From Chondromyces crocatus (lineage in GTDB: Bacteria; Myxococcota_A; Polyangia; Polyangiales; Polyangiaceae), in NCBI RefSeq assembly GCF_001189295.1, contig NZ_CP012159.1:124001-188000 (forward strand): a stretch of DNA of 64,000 bases. The letters run 5' to 3'. Numbering within the stretch: the first letter of the stretch is position 1; the number at the start of each line of letters is the position of its first letter. Below are positions 30,742 through 38,718 of this stretch, piece by piece. The position numbers were made by a program, and so were the translations under genes. The notes under the pieces were generated by a model. It ran no database searches. It was not told where the DNA came from and saw nothing but the letters and a program-made list of their open reading frames with translations.

Positions 30742-31863
30742 GTGGCCTGGTTGGACGAGAGCAACGCGCTGCACGCCCGGGTGCAAGCCTTCATTGCTGC
30801 GACATCGCGCGGCGAAGCCTCTGATCTTTTCGACCCCCTGGCGGTGGACCTCGCTCACTACCAGGCGACCCACTGTCCGCCTGTGCGCCGCCTCTTCGAG
30901 GCGCGTGGAATCGCGGCCGGCTCCCTCAGGTGTGCGGCGGACATCCCCGCCGTTCCGACCGACGCGTTTCGTTTCGCGCGAGTCGCTGTGCACCCAGCCG
31001 AGGTCGATACATGCGTCTTCCGCACGAGCGGAACTTCCCTCGGTGCGCATGCGCGGGGCGAGCATCCACTCCGCACGACCGCCACGTACGAACTCGCCGC
31101 CCTCACCTGGGGAGCGCGGCTGCTCTGGCCTGACCGCGAGTCGATGCGGGTCTTGATCCTTGCACCAACGCTCGAGGATGCCCCCGATTCGTCGCTCGGT
31201 TTCATGCTCGACCGCTTCGCCACGCATCTCGGGGGTCGCGCAAGCTGGCACGTACATCAGCGAGGCGCGCAGGCCGAGCTCGACGTCGCTGGTGTCACAC
31301 GTGCGTGCGCCGATGCCTGGACGGAAGGAGAGCCGGTGCTGGTGCTCGGTACGGCCTTCGCGTACGTCCATCTCCTCGACGCGCTCTCGCGTCAGGGAGC
31401 CCCGCTCCCCGAGGGCAGCCGCGTGATGCAAACGGGAGGCTTCAAGGGGCGAACCCGTGAGGTCTCCGCCACCACCCTGCGCAACCAGATCGCGGAGATC
31501 TTCGGCCTCTCGGAGGCGTATGTGATCGGGGAATACGGGATGACCGAGCTGTCCAGTCAGCTCTACGAAGGCACGGTGGCGGCCGCACTTCGCGGCGAGC
31601 AGGTCCCGGCCGGCAGCTATCTTCCTCCCCCATGGGTGCGCGTCGTCGCCGTCGATCCCGTTACCCTCGCGCCCGTACCGATGGGAGACGTGGGGCTCGC
31701 TCGCATCGTCGACTTGGCAAACATCGACTCGGCGGTAGCGATCCAGACAGCAGATCAGGTCCGCGTGACCCACGAGGGCGTCGAGCTGCTGGGCCGCGCC
31801 CCGGGCGCCGTGCCCCGCGGCTGCTCCCTGGCGCTGGATGAGATGCTGGGGAGCAACCGTTGA
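30742..31863 (+). CDS. LuxE-like acyl-protein synthetase
   Basis: A 373-residue relative of LuxE, the ATP-dependent enzyme that activates a fatty acid and hands it to a reductase. DIPAVPTDAFRFARVAV and the phosphate loop FRTSGTSLG (residues 93-101) are family signatures. Later come MQTGGFKGRTREVS and YGMTELSSQLY. The start is a GTG. The stop overlaps the TTG start of the LuxC-like gene, so the two are coupled. No luxA, luxB or luxD is present, so the product is not used for light. A role in making aldehyde, alcohol or amine lipids is inferred. Confidence 0.87.
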   Translation: MAWLDESNALHARVQAFIAATSRGEASDLFDPLAVDLAHYQATHCPPVRRLFEARGIAAGSLRCAADIPAVPTDAFRFARVAVHPAEVDTCVFRTSGTSLGAHARGEHPLRTTATYELAALTWGARLLWPDRESMRVLILAPTLEDAPDSSLGFMLDRFATHLGGRASWHVHQRGAQAELDVAGVTRACADAWTEGEPVLVLGTAFAYVHLLDALSRQGAPLPEGSRVMQTGGFKGRTREVSATTLRNQIAEIFGLSEAYVIGEYGMTELSSQLYEGTVAAALRGEQVPAGSYLPPPWVRVVAVDPVTLAPVPMGDVGLARIVDLANIDSAVAIQTADQVRVTHEGVELLGRAPGAVPRGCSLALDEMLGSNR

Positions 31864-32936
31864 GCGACACGGAATCCAGCCGCAGGGCCCGGGTGAAACG
31901 GGTGGTCGCAGCTGGGCGCCGGATCGCAAGCCCGCTGGACCGTCTGGGCCAGGAGGCGCGACAGCGACTGCCCCTGATCTCCGGGCTCTCGTCGGCCGGG
32001 ATCGAGCTGGCGCTGACGGAGCATCTGGAGACGTCGGTGAGCGAAGACGACCTGCGCGCCTTGCTCGCCAGCACGTCGAGTGCTTCTCGATGCCAGCTGG
32101 TGCTGTCGGCCAATGTCTGCACCGCGGCGCTGAGAGCCATCGCTGTAGCGACCGCGACGTCACCGGACGTGCTCGCGCGCCCCTCGCGCCGAGATCCGGT
32201 GGTCGCAGAGCTGATCGTGCGCGCGCTCCAGGACGACCCGGAGTTCCGAGGCACCGTGAAACTGGTAGAGAGCGCTGATTTGCCCGGGCGATCCGGCGAT
32301 GAGCTGCACATCTACGGGGCCGACGCCACGATCGCGCAGCTCCGATCGCAGGTGGGACCAGGAGTCGTCGTGCGTGGCCATGGAACGGGGATGGGGGTCG
32401 TCGTGGTCGGCGCCTCCGAAGATCGCGTCGGCGCGGCCCGAGCCATCGCGACCGACGTGGTGCCCTTCGATCAGCGAGGCTGCCTCTCTCCACGGGTCGT
32501 CCTGGTCGAGGGCGCGGTCGAAGAGGCCAGAGAACTCGCGGTGGCCCTCCACGAAGCGCTGGTGTGCGCTGGACGAAGCGTCCCGCGGGGCGCCCTCGAT
32601 GACGCGGTGCGCGCCGAGCTTGCACGGCATCGAGCCATCCTCCAGACCCTCGGCTCATGGTGGGAGGGCGCGGAGCACGCCGTCGGTCTGGATCCGAGCC
32701 CACGGGCGCTGCTCTTGCCACCAGCTGCACGCATCGTGCACGTCGTCCCGGTGACACGAGACATCCTCGATCCGCTGCTCGACCCCTGGTGTAACGTCAT
32801 CACCGCCCTCGGCGAGCAGGGCCGAAGCCAGCTCGTCGAGGCTGTTCGACGGCGGCTGCCGCATGCCCGGCGTTCCGCGCTGGGCCGCATGCAGCGACCT
32901 CCTCTGGATGGGCCGGTCGATCTGCGTCCGCGCTGA
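31860..32936 (+). CDS. LuxC-like acyl reductase
   Basis: A 358-residue member of the LuxC family, aldehyde-dehydrogenase-like enzymes that reduce an activated acyl group to the aldehyde with NADPH. The catalytic motif FDQRGCLSPR is intact with Cys208, and the preceding GHGTGMGVVVVG fits nucleotide binding. It is shorter than Vibrio LuxC (about 480), mainly by trimming of the N-terminal region. It begins with TTG inside the stop of the LuxE-like gene. Together they should form a fatty-acid reductase; the acyl donor and fate of the aldehyde are unknown. Confidence 0.86.
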   Translation: MSDTESSRRARVKRVVAAGRRIASPLDRLGQEARQRLPLISGLSSAGIELALTEHLETSVSEDDLRALLASTSSASRCQLVLSANVCTAALRAIAVATATSPDVLARPSRRDPVVAELIVRALQDDPEFRGTVKLVESADLPGRSGDELHIYGADATIAQLRSQVGPGVVVRGHGTGMGVVVVGASEDRVGAARAIATDVVPFDQRGCLSPRVVLVEGAVEEARELAVALHEALVCAGRSVPRGALDDAVRAELARHRAILQTLGSWWEGAEHAVGLDPSPRALLLPPAARIVHVVPVTRDILDPLLDPWCNVITALGEQGRSQLVEAVRRRLPHARRSALGRMQRPPLDGPVDLRPR

Positions 32937-32984
32937 TCCAGGCGTCGCTGCGCGCCCTCGCCGACCTATGCTAGCCATGGAGCG

Positions 32985-34490
32985 ATGGCCTCGCGAGCAG
33001 ACTCCAGCCCGCCCCCGCGCCCTCTGGACGAAATGACCTCTCGCCAGAGTGAACCTCGTGCCGTGGCAGCCGCCCACCAGGCGACCAGTTCCGACCGAGA
33101 ACCGAGGCAGCCCCTGCCGGCTGGAGAGCAGGAACATGGGCCCGAACGTCTCGACCAGGTCCTCGACTTCGTGAGCTTCGTCGCGAAGCCGATGCCTCTC
33201 TCGCTCCTCCTCGATGAGGCACCGCGGCGCATCGCCGCCATCCTCGGCGCCGAGGTGGCTTCGCTCTACCTGCTCGAGGGCGACAAAGATCAGCTCGTGA
33301 TGCGAGGAAACGTCGGCTTTCCGCGGCAAGCACGAGGGACGGTTCGACTCGGCATCGGACAGGGCATCACCTGGACTGCCGTCGAGCGGATGCGACCGAT
33401 CTCCGTGGTTCACGCCGCCGAGCACGAGCGCTACCGCGAATTCCCTGAACTCGATGAAGAGCGGTTTCCGGTATTCCTCGCCGCACCGATCATCGGCAAT
33501 GGTCGCCCCCTCGGTGCAATCGTCGTCCAGCGAGCGGGCAGCACCGCCTTCGAACGACGTGACATCGAGCTGCTCCTGGCATTGACCGCTCCGATCGCCG
33601 TCGCGATCCGTCACGCCCACTTGCTCGACGAGCTGCGGGACCGACGTCAACGCAGCGGTGGAGGTACCCGCAAGGTGACGCTCCCAGGCGTCCCAGTCGT
33701 CGCGGGGAGAGCGCTGGGAGCGATCGCCGCACTCCGTCGCCCTGCGACCTCGACGCTCGGGACACGTCACGAGCACAGCGACAAAAAGCTTCTGCGATCT
33801 GCGTTCGAGATGGCAGACCGAGCGCTCACCGAGCTTCAGTCGCGCGCCGATCAGCAGGGACTCGGGAAGGAGGCCGCGTTCCTGTCGACGTACGTCTTGA
33901 TGATCAAGGATCAACGCCTCAAAGAGCGTGCCTTCGAGTTCATCACCGAGGGTCGAACGGTGGCTCAAGCCCTGGGAACCGTCGCTCGAGAGGCAGCCCG
34001 CGCGGCCAACGGCGTCGTGGGCGACCCATTCCTCCAGGAGCGTGCCCACGACATCGAAGATCTCTGCGACGCGCTCGTGATGCTGGCATCCCCTGACGCG
34101 CGGGCCGAGCTTCCATCGAAAGCCGTGCTCATCGGGGATCAGCTCACGGTCTTCGATCTCCTCATTTCGTCTCGTGCACAGCCCGTCGGGGTGGCGCTCA
34201 CGGAGCGAGCAGGCGTGCGCTCTCGCGTGCTGCTCAAGCTCCTCGGCATGCCCTCCATCGTCGACGTGGTGGGTGGGTTTCGATGGGCCTCACCTGGAGA
34301 CGTGGCGCTACTCGACGCAGACCACGGCTTTCTGGTCATCAATCCCTCACGCGCCGAGGTGGCGAGTGTACGGGCGCTGCGTCGGAAGGAGCGAACAGCA
34401 ACCTCTCCTCTCGAAGAGGGTGTTCTCGGCGGACAAAACGATGACGGGGAAGGCTATGTCGTCACAGCCGAGGATCTCGCAGGAAGCTAG
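32985..34490 (+). CDS. GAF domain fused to a degenerate enzyme I N-terminal domain
   Basis: A 501-residue protein resembling the front of PtsP (EI-Ntr). Residues 1-50 are a disordered leader. The GAF domain covers about 57-215 (LGAEVASLYLLEGDKDQLVM, GQGITWTAVE). Residues 225-480 match the HPr-binding and swivelling domains of enzyme I, with DPFLQERAHDIEDLCDAL. Where enzyme I has its phosphorylated His in a TSH motif, this protein has Arg412 (GVRSRVLLKLLGMP). The PEP-binding TIM barrel is missing altogether. It therefore cannot do the PTS phosphotransfer and may be a binding regulator. Confidence 0.82.
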   Translation: MASRADSSPPPRPLDEMTSRQSEPRAVAAAHQATSSDREPRQPLPAGEQEHGPERLDQVLDFVSFVAKPMPLSLLLDEAPRRIAAILGAEVASLYLLEGDKDQLVMRGNVGFPRQARGTVRLGIGQGITWTAVERMRPISVVHAAEHERYREFPELDEERFPVFLAAPIIGNGRPLGAIVVQRAGSTAFERRDIELLLALTAPIAVAIRHAHLLDELRDRRQRSGGGTRKVTLPGVPVVAGRALGAIAALRRPATSTLGTRHEHSDKKLLRSAFEMADRALTELQSRADQQGLGKEAAFLSTYVLMIKDQRLKERAFEFITEGRTVAQALGTVAREAARAANGVVGDPFLQERAHDIEDLCDALVMLASPDARAELPSKAVLIGDQLTVFDLLISSRAQPVGVALTERAGVRSRVLLKLLGMPSIVDVVGGFRWASPGDVALLDADHGFLVINPSRAEVASVRALRRKERTATSPLEEGVLGGQNDDGEGYVVTAEDLAGS

Positions 34491-34492
34491 CT

Positions 34493-34627
34493 CTACTGCT
34501 TCGCAGCGCCTGCCTGTACCTGCTCCGCCTGGGCGGACTGCTGCTGGTCTTTCGTCGCACGCCACTTCGCAAGGCGTCGCGTCGCACGTCGCTTCTGCTT
34601 GGCTCGAACGGCCGGTTTCTGAGGCAT
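34493..34627 (-). CDS. Tiny basic protein (44 residues)
   Basis: A 44-codon frame starting MPQKPAVRAKQKRRATRRLA and ending in a Gln/Ala-rich tail. The first 26 residues are strongly basic and helical, as in small nucleic-acid or ribosome-binding proteins. Codon use (third-position G/C) fits real genes here. No clear ribosome site is seen; the palindrome at 34632-34643 lies directly before the ATG, so it may be leaderless. It is divergent from queD and convergent with the GAF gene. Coding status is probable, not certain. Confidence 0.5.
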   Translation of the reverse strand: MPQKPAVRAKQKRRATRRLAKWRATKDQQQSAQAEQVQAGAAKQ

Positions 34628-34631
34628 GCCG

Positions 34632-34643
34632 CGCTATATAGCG
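34632..34643. promoter_or_regulatory. AT-centred palindrome CGCTATATAGCG
   Basis: A perfect 12-base palindrome 5 bases before the ATG of the tiny basic protein and about 98 bases before queD. Its TATATA core could be a -10 element or an operator between the divergent genes. Confidence 0.4.
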
Positions 34644-34740
34644 ACTATCGCGGCGTCAGCCAAGACCGAGCACGCCCCTTGCGTCCTGATCATGGCTCTG
34701 CTTGACCTGACCCTTCCCCCGGACGCCAGGAGACTTTCAG

Positions 34741-35103
34741 ATGAACATCCGGCTTGTGCATGAATTTCGCTTCGAGGCAGCCCACCGCCTTCCCAGGGTG
34801 CCTCCGGGACACAAGTGCGAGCGCCTGCACGGTCACAGCTTCCGCGCCGAAATCGCCATCCGTGGCCCCGTCCGAGAGGAGACGGGCTGGGTGGTCGATT
34901 TCGCGGACCTCGAAGCCGCGTGGGCTCCCCTCCACGCTCAGCTCGACCACAATTACCTCAATGAGATTCCCGGGCTCGAGAACCCCACCAGTGAGATCCT
35001 CTCACGATGGATCTGGGACCGTCTGAGCCCAGCACTGCCTGGACTTTGTCGGGTCACCGTCTACGAGACCTGCGAAGCCCGCTGCGAGTACGAGGGGGAC
35101 TGA
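34741..35103 (+). CDS. queD: 6-carboxytetrahydropterin synthase (QueD)
   Basis: A 120-residue enzyme of the queuosine pathway that converts dihydroneopterin triphosphate to 6-carboxytetrahydropterin. The zinc ligands are in FEAAHRL and LHGHSF; the catalytic Cys lies in HKCERLHGH; DHNYLNEI and ENPTSEILSRWIW follow as in the family, and the end has VYETCEARCEY. Length is typical. A good GGAG-type site precedes the ATG. It is followed after 4 bases by a BFD-like ferredoxin gene. Other que genes are not in this window. Confidence 0.94.
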   Translation: MNIRLVHEFRFEAAHRLPRVPPGHKCERLHGHSFRAEIAIRGPVREETGWVVDFADLEAAWAPLHAQLDHNYLNEIPGLENPTSEILSRWIWDRLSPALPGLCRVTVYETCEARCEYEGD

Positions 35104-35107
35104 GTCC

Positions 35108-35404
35108 ATGAAGACGCTGGTCTGTCGCTGTGAAGACGTGACGCTCCACGAACTCGATGCCGCCATGGCCCGGGGTTACTCCGACATCGAGTCGATCAAG
35201 CGCTACACAGGCTTCGGGACGGGCTGGTGTCAGGGGAAGTGGTGCCTTGCCCTGTGCGCGCGGCTGATCACCGAACGTGGAGGCCAAGCGGAGCACCCCA
35301 TCACCCCCCGGCCTCCGTATCACCCGCTCTCGCTGGCGACCCTCGCCGGTCTCGATGACCTGGTCTCGAGCAGCGGCAGTCCTGGAACGTCTCACGAGCC
35401 CTGA
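35108..35404 (+). CDS. BFD-like [2Fe-2S]-binding protein
   Basis: A 98-residue small iron-sulphur protein. Four cysteines are placed as in BFD-like domains: VCRCEDVT near the start and GWCQGKWC about 34 residues later. In related proteins this module sits at the end of larger dehydrogenases or works alone as an electron carrier. Residues 70-98 form a short, likely flexible tail. It begins 4 bases after queD, so they are co-transcribed; whether it feeds electrons to a queuosine step is unknown. Confidence 0.85.
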   Translation: MKTLVCRCEDVTLHELDAAMARGYSDIESIKRYTGFGTGWCQGKWCLALCARLITERGGQAEHPITPRPPYHPLSLATLAGLDDLVSSSGSPGTSHEP

Positions 35405-35434
35405 TCCCTGACGGGCGCTACAGCGCGGGGACCG

Positions 35435-36259
35435 TCAAGGGCAGCGGCCGGAGGCGCAACCGACGTTCACCGTCAGCTCGAACGCTCCTTCGGACCAATA
35501 CTTCGACACAGCCTCGTGGATGTAACGCAGGAGCTTCTCCGAGACCGCTGCATCCACGTCGATCTGCGCACTGAGCTCCGGCAGGACAGCCAGTCGAGCG
35601 ACAGGATCATCCAGAAACTCACGCCCGCTGCCGAACGACACCGCGATCAGTCGGACGTCGACCTCGACATCGATGAGCCCCAGGGCTTCAAACTCCTGGG
35701 TCATGGACTCTGGCGTCGGACGAGCAGCCGACGCCGCGTCGATCGCAGTGCTCAGGCTCGACAGATCCTGCTTGAGCGCACACTCACGCCCCATATCGCT
35801 CAACTCCGGAAAGGAGCCACGCAGCGGCAGCGCGAGCAGCACCTGTCCACCCGGGACGAGGAGGCGACGAAGCTCGGAGAGGAGGGCTTGCCGCTCGCCG
35901 GCAGGGCACAGGGGATGGACCGACAACGCGTGGGTGAACCCGCCGGGTGACAGAGGGAGAGGCAACCCGCCATCGTGGAGCATGTAGCTCGGTGGCGCGC
36001 CAGCGCTTGCGGGTCCCCGGGCCCGGGCAGCTTCGATCGCGGCAGGGGAGGCGTCGATCCCGACGACGGTCGCGTTCTGGAGTTTCTCCAGAACCTGGCT
36101 GTCGATGTGGCCCGTGCGACAGCCGAGGTTGGCCACCTTGGCCGCCTCATAGGGCAGCATCATCTCGAGCAGCAGAGAGGAGAAATGCGACAGATAGCGC
36201 GGGATCACCGCGCTATCGAGAGCCACCGCGTCCGCCGCTGAGAGCAGCGGTCCGAACAT
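35435..36259 (-). CDS. SAM-dependent methyltransferase
   Basis: A 274-residue class I methyltransferase. The SAM loop is VANLGCRTGHID near residue 42, followed by VVGIDASPAAIEAARARG and the LLVPGGQVLLALPL strand. There is a long C-terminal part (about 150-274) ending in two cysteines (VGCASGRC), which may define the substrate. Its ATG shares one base with the stop of the HEAT-repeat gene (TGATG), so translation is coupled. The substrate is unknown. Confidence 0.82.
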   Translation of the reverse strand: MFGPLLSAADAVALDSAVIPRYLSHFSSLLLEMMLPYEAAKVANLGCRTGHIDSQVLEKLQNATVVGIDASPAAIEAARARGPASAGAPPSYMLHDGGLPLPLSPGGFTHALSVHPLCPAGERQALLSELRRLLVPGGQVLLALPLRGSFPELSDMGRECALKQDLSSLSTAIDAASAARPTPESMTQEFEALGLIDVEVDVRLIAVSFGSGREFLDDPVARLAVLPELSAQIDVDAAVSEKLLRYIHEAVSKYWSEGAFELTVNVGCASGRCP

Positions 36260-36942
36260 CAGGAGTGCCTCCCGTCGCCTTCCTCGTCGTCTTCGTAGGG
36301 GGAAAGCAGCCCGAGTGCCTCCTCGGCGAGTTCGCCCAGGGTCACCTCGGAGCTGGCGTCCGCCCCATCGTCCTCCAGCTCCACGGTGCGCTTGTCGCCC
36401 ACGAGTGGCTGAAGGAGTGAAGCGCTCCCCGGGTCGCCGATCTCCACCAGCGACTCGATCGCGGCTGCGACGGCATCAGCGTCCTGGTGCTTCAGGAACA
36501 GGCCGAGCAGCTTCATGACCCCCGGCTCGGGGACCTCCGCGACGATGTACGGAAGCTCGGGGAGCGCCGGCGAGCCGGCGGGGAGACGCTTGAGGGCACG
36601 CTCGATGCCTTGCGCCACTTCCTTGAAGCGATCGTAGGCAAGCTCCTCCAGCTCTTCGCCAGCAGCACGTCGTGCTTCCGGATGCTCCGCCGCCAGCACA
36701 TCCACGAGCGCATCGACGGCTCGCGGTCCCTCGTGCTCGCCAAGCAACGCGGCGATGCGCACCAGGCGAAGGATGGCCTCGTCCTCGTCTTGCTCGGCTT
36801 TCGCGACCGGGATCGCGGCCACCAGCACATCGAGGGTCTGGTCGGCCGGCAACATCGTCAGCTCTTCGTGAAGCTTGCGAACGTTCCGCTCGGCGTCGAA
36901 CAGCTTGCCCAGGGAGATCTCGATATCTTGGCGATTCGGCAC
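36259..36942 (-). CDS. HEAT-repeat protein
   Basis: A 227-residue acidic, all-helical protein with HEAT-like pairs, for example RAVDALVDVLAAEHPEAR and DADAVAAAIESLVEIGDPG. It starts at a GTG, has no export signal and ends in a very acidic tail (PYEDDEEGDG). Such proteins bind partner proteins. It is coupled to the methyltransferase gene and may present its substrate; this is an inference from coupling only. Confidence 0.75.
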   Translation of the reverse strand: MPNRQDIEISLGKLFDAERNVRKLHEELTMLPADQTLDVLVAAIPVAKAEQDEDEAILRLVRIAALLGEHEGPRAVDALVDVLAAEHPEARRAAGEELEELAYDRFKEVAQGIERALKRLPAGSPALPELPYIVAEVPEPGVMKLLGLFLKHQDADAVAAAIESLVEIGDPGSASLLQPLVGDKRTVELEDDGADASSEVTLGELAEEALGLLSPYEDDEEGDGRHS

Positions 36943-37089
36943 GAATAGGAGCTACCAAGGGGCCGGCCCTTCCGCAAGCCAGCAGCTCTTCGAGGCCAGG
37001 ATTCCCCACATTTCCGATGACTTCGCGCAGCCTCCACGCACGCCCGGGCAGCGCGACGGGCAGAGAGACGATACGCTGCCGCCCGAGGC

Positions 37090-37896
37090 ATGCATCCCCT
37101 GGTACGAGGCGCTGCAGGCGCGGCCGCACTCTTTGCTCTGAGCAGTCTGGACTGGCCTCGGCCGATGCCCGCACCAGTGGTCGTCCCCCCATCGGGAGCG
37201 GCGCAAGCCGCGCGCGCGCGGCTTCTTCAGAGCGGCCAGGCCCCGGACCTCCTCGCCCTGTGCCCTCCCCGGACATTGCCCGAAGGCGACGTCTGCATCC
37301 CCTTGCCTGCTCCCCTCTCCTCGCCTTCCGCCTCATCGAGGGAGGCTGCCGGGACCATCGACCACATCCCGCGTCGCCCGGATCGCCCCGCAATGGCCGA
37401 CGCCTATCGGTTTCCTCTGGGCTCGGCGGACTCCCCCACACCGGCATTGCTCGGGAACGTCGAAGTCTCGCAGCACGGAGAGAAGACACCTGGTGTCGTC
37501 GAACTGGTCGCGCAGCGTGGTGACCGCGTCACACTCCTCTCCCTCGAAGAGCAGGAGGGCGATGCCGAGATCGTCTTCGTCGGCGAGATGTATGGCACGA
37601 CGGTGGGCACCCTTCACCAGATCCGCGCGGCAGATCGGCTCCAGCGCTTCCTCGTGCTCTACGGCCATCTCGACCGAGCAGGACCGGGGGTGATCGCTGG
37701 CGCGCGACTCCAAGCTGGCGTCGAGCTCGGCGCTGTGGGCGATACAGGCAGCCCGGGTGAGGTTCGCCTGCGTTTGGAAGTCCGTCAGCTTCGAGACGGA
37801 GCGCGCCTCGAACCGGCAGAGGCGCAACGTCTTCTGGACGCCTCGCTCACCTACCCTTGCGACCCACGCAACGTCTTGCCGCTACGAGCCCGGTGA
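37090..37896 (+). CDS. Degenerate M23/LytM-like secreted protein
   Basis: A 268-residue protein with a likely signal peptide or anchor at 5-20. The C-terminal half follows the LytM (M23) pattern: a long beta domain, LVLYGHLDRAGPGVIAGARL and GAVGDTGSPGEVRLRLEVRQ. The HxH motif of active enzymes would need His in the last block where this protein has Leu, and the first His/Asp pair is not evident. It is therefore probably a non-catalytic amidase activator, like EnvC or NlpD. It is convergent with the response regulator. Confidence 0.7.
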   Translation: MHPLVRGAAGAAALFALSSLDWPRPMPAPVVVPPSGAAQAARARLLQSGQAPDLLALCPPRTLPEGDVCIPLPAPLSSPSASSREAAGTIDHIPRRPDRPAMADAYRFPLGSADSPTPALLGNVEVSQHGEKTPGVVELVAQRGDRVTLLSLEEQEGDAEIVFVGEMYGTTVGTLHQIRAADRLQRFLVLYGHLDRAGPGVIAGARLQAGVELGAVGDTGSPGEVRLRLEVRQLRDGARLEPAEAQRLLDASLTYPCDPRNVLPLRAR

Positions 37897-37901
37897 CTCA
37901 C

Positions 37902-38591
37902 TCAGGGCGCCAGCTTGTAGCCGAAGCCGTAGACGGTCAGGATGTGCTCGGGCTTGTCGGGGGAGCGCTCGATCTTCTTCCGAAGCTTGACGATGAAGTT
38001 GTCGACCGTGCGGTTCGACGGTCCCGCCTCGATTCCCCAGATCTTCTGGAGGATCTCCTCGCGCGATACGGGCTGTCCGAGTCGCTCGTGCAGAAGCCGG
38101 AGAAGCTCTACTTCGTAGAACGAGAGCTGCTCACAGCGTGAGCCCTGGGTGACGGTGTGTGCCGTCATGTTCACCGTCACCAGCCCGACCTCGAAGACCT
38201 CTGGGTTCGCCTCTGTGGGTCGCGAAGCCCTGCGCAAGATGGCCCTCATCCTGGCGATGAGTTCTCCGACGCTGAAGGGCTTCGTCACGTAGTCGTCTGC
38301 CCCCGCGTCGAGCCCACGGATCTTGTCGACCTCCTGCCCCCGGGCCGTGAGCATGACGATCGGCACGAAGCGATCCCAGCGCCTCAGGTCCTCGCACACC
38401 TTGAACCCGTTGGTGTCGGGGAGCATCAGGTCGAGCAAGATGGCGTCCGGCTTCTCTTGCCGAGCGAGCAGGATGCCGTCCTTCCCCTTGGCCGCCGACA
38501 CCACGGCGAACCCTTCGAACTCCAGGGCGTCGCTCAAGCCGAGCACGATGTGCGGCTCATCTTCGATGATGAGGATCTTCTTCCGCGCCAA
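37902..38591 (-). CDS. OmpR/PhoB-family response regulator
   Basis: A 229-residue transcription factor. The receiver has EDE at 10-12, phosphoacceptor Asp in ILLDLMLPDTNG, Thr in MLTARG and Lys in VTKPFS. The winged-helix domain (about 130-229) ends with TVDNFIVKLRKKIE and HILTVYGFGYKL, the usual DNA-binding signature. The start is TTG. It lies 127 bases after the VWA gene but a strong terminator separates them. No sensor kinase gene is adjacent, so its input is unknown. Confidence 0.93.
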   Translation of the reverse strand: MARKKILIIEDEPHIVLGLSDALEFEGFAVVSAAKGKDGILLARQEKPDAILLDLMLPDTNGFKVCEDLRRWDRFVPIVMLTARGQEVDKIRGLDAGADDYVTKPFSVGELIARMRAILRRASRPTEANPEVFEVGLVTVNMTAHTVTQGSRCEQLSFYEVELLRLLHERLGQPVSREEILQKIWGIEAGPSNRTVDNFIVKLRKKIERSPDKPEHILTVYGFGYKLAP

Positions 38592-38657
38592 CGGGTCTCT
38601 CTTACCACAACCCAGGTCGAGCGACGCGCCTCGATGGGCTTCGCCTTTGAGGAGGAC

Positions 38658-38692
38658 AAAACAGCAGGGCCCGACCGCACCGGCCGGGCCCT
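38658..38692 (-). terminator. Intrinsic terminator of the VWA lipoprotein gene
   Basis: Read on the minus strand, an 11-base stem with one G-U pair (AGGGCCCGGCC paired with GGTCGGGCCCT, loop GGTGC) is followed by GCTGTTTTG. It lies 27 bases after the VWA stop and before the response regulator start at 38591. This is the clearest intrinsic terminator in the window. Confidence 0.8.
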
Positions 38693-38718
38693 ACCTGCCT
38701 GTCACATGACGACCGCGC

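Noticed and set aside
29227-32936. Bioluminescence (lux) operon
   Set aside because: No luciferase luxA/luxB and no luxD transferase are present.
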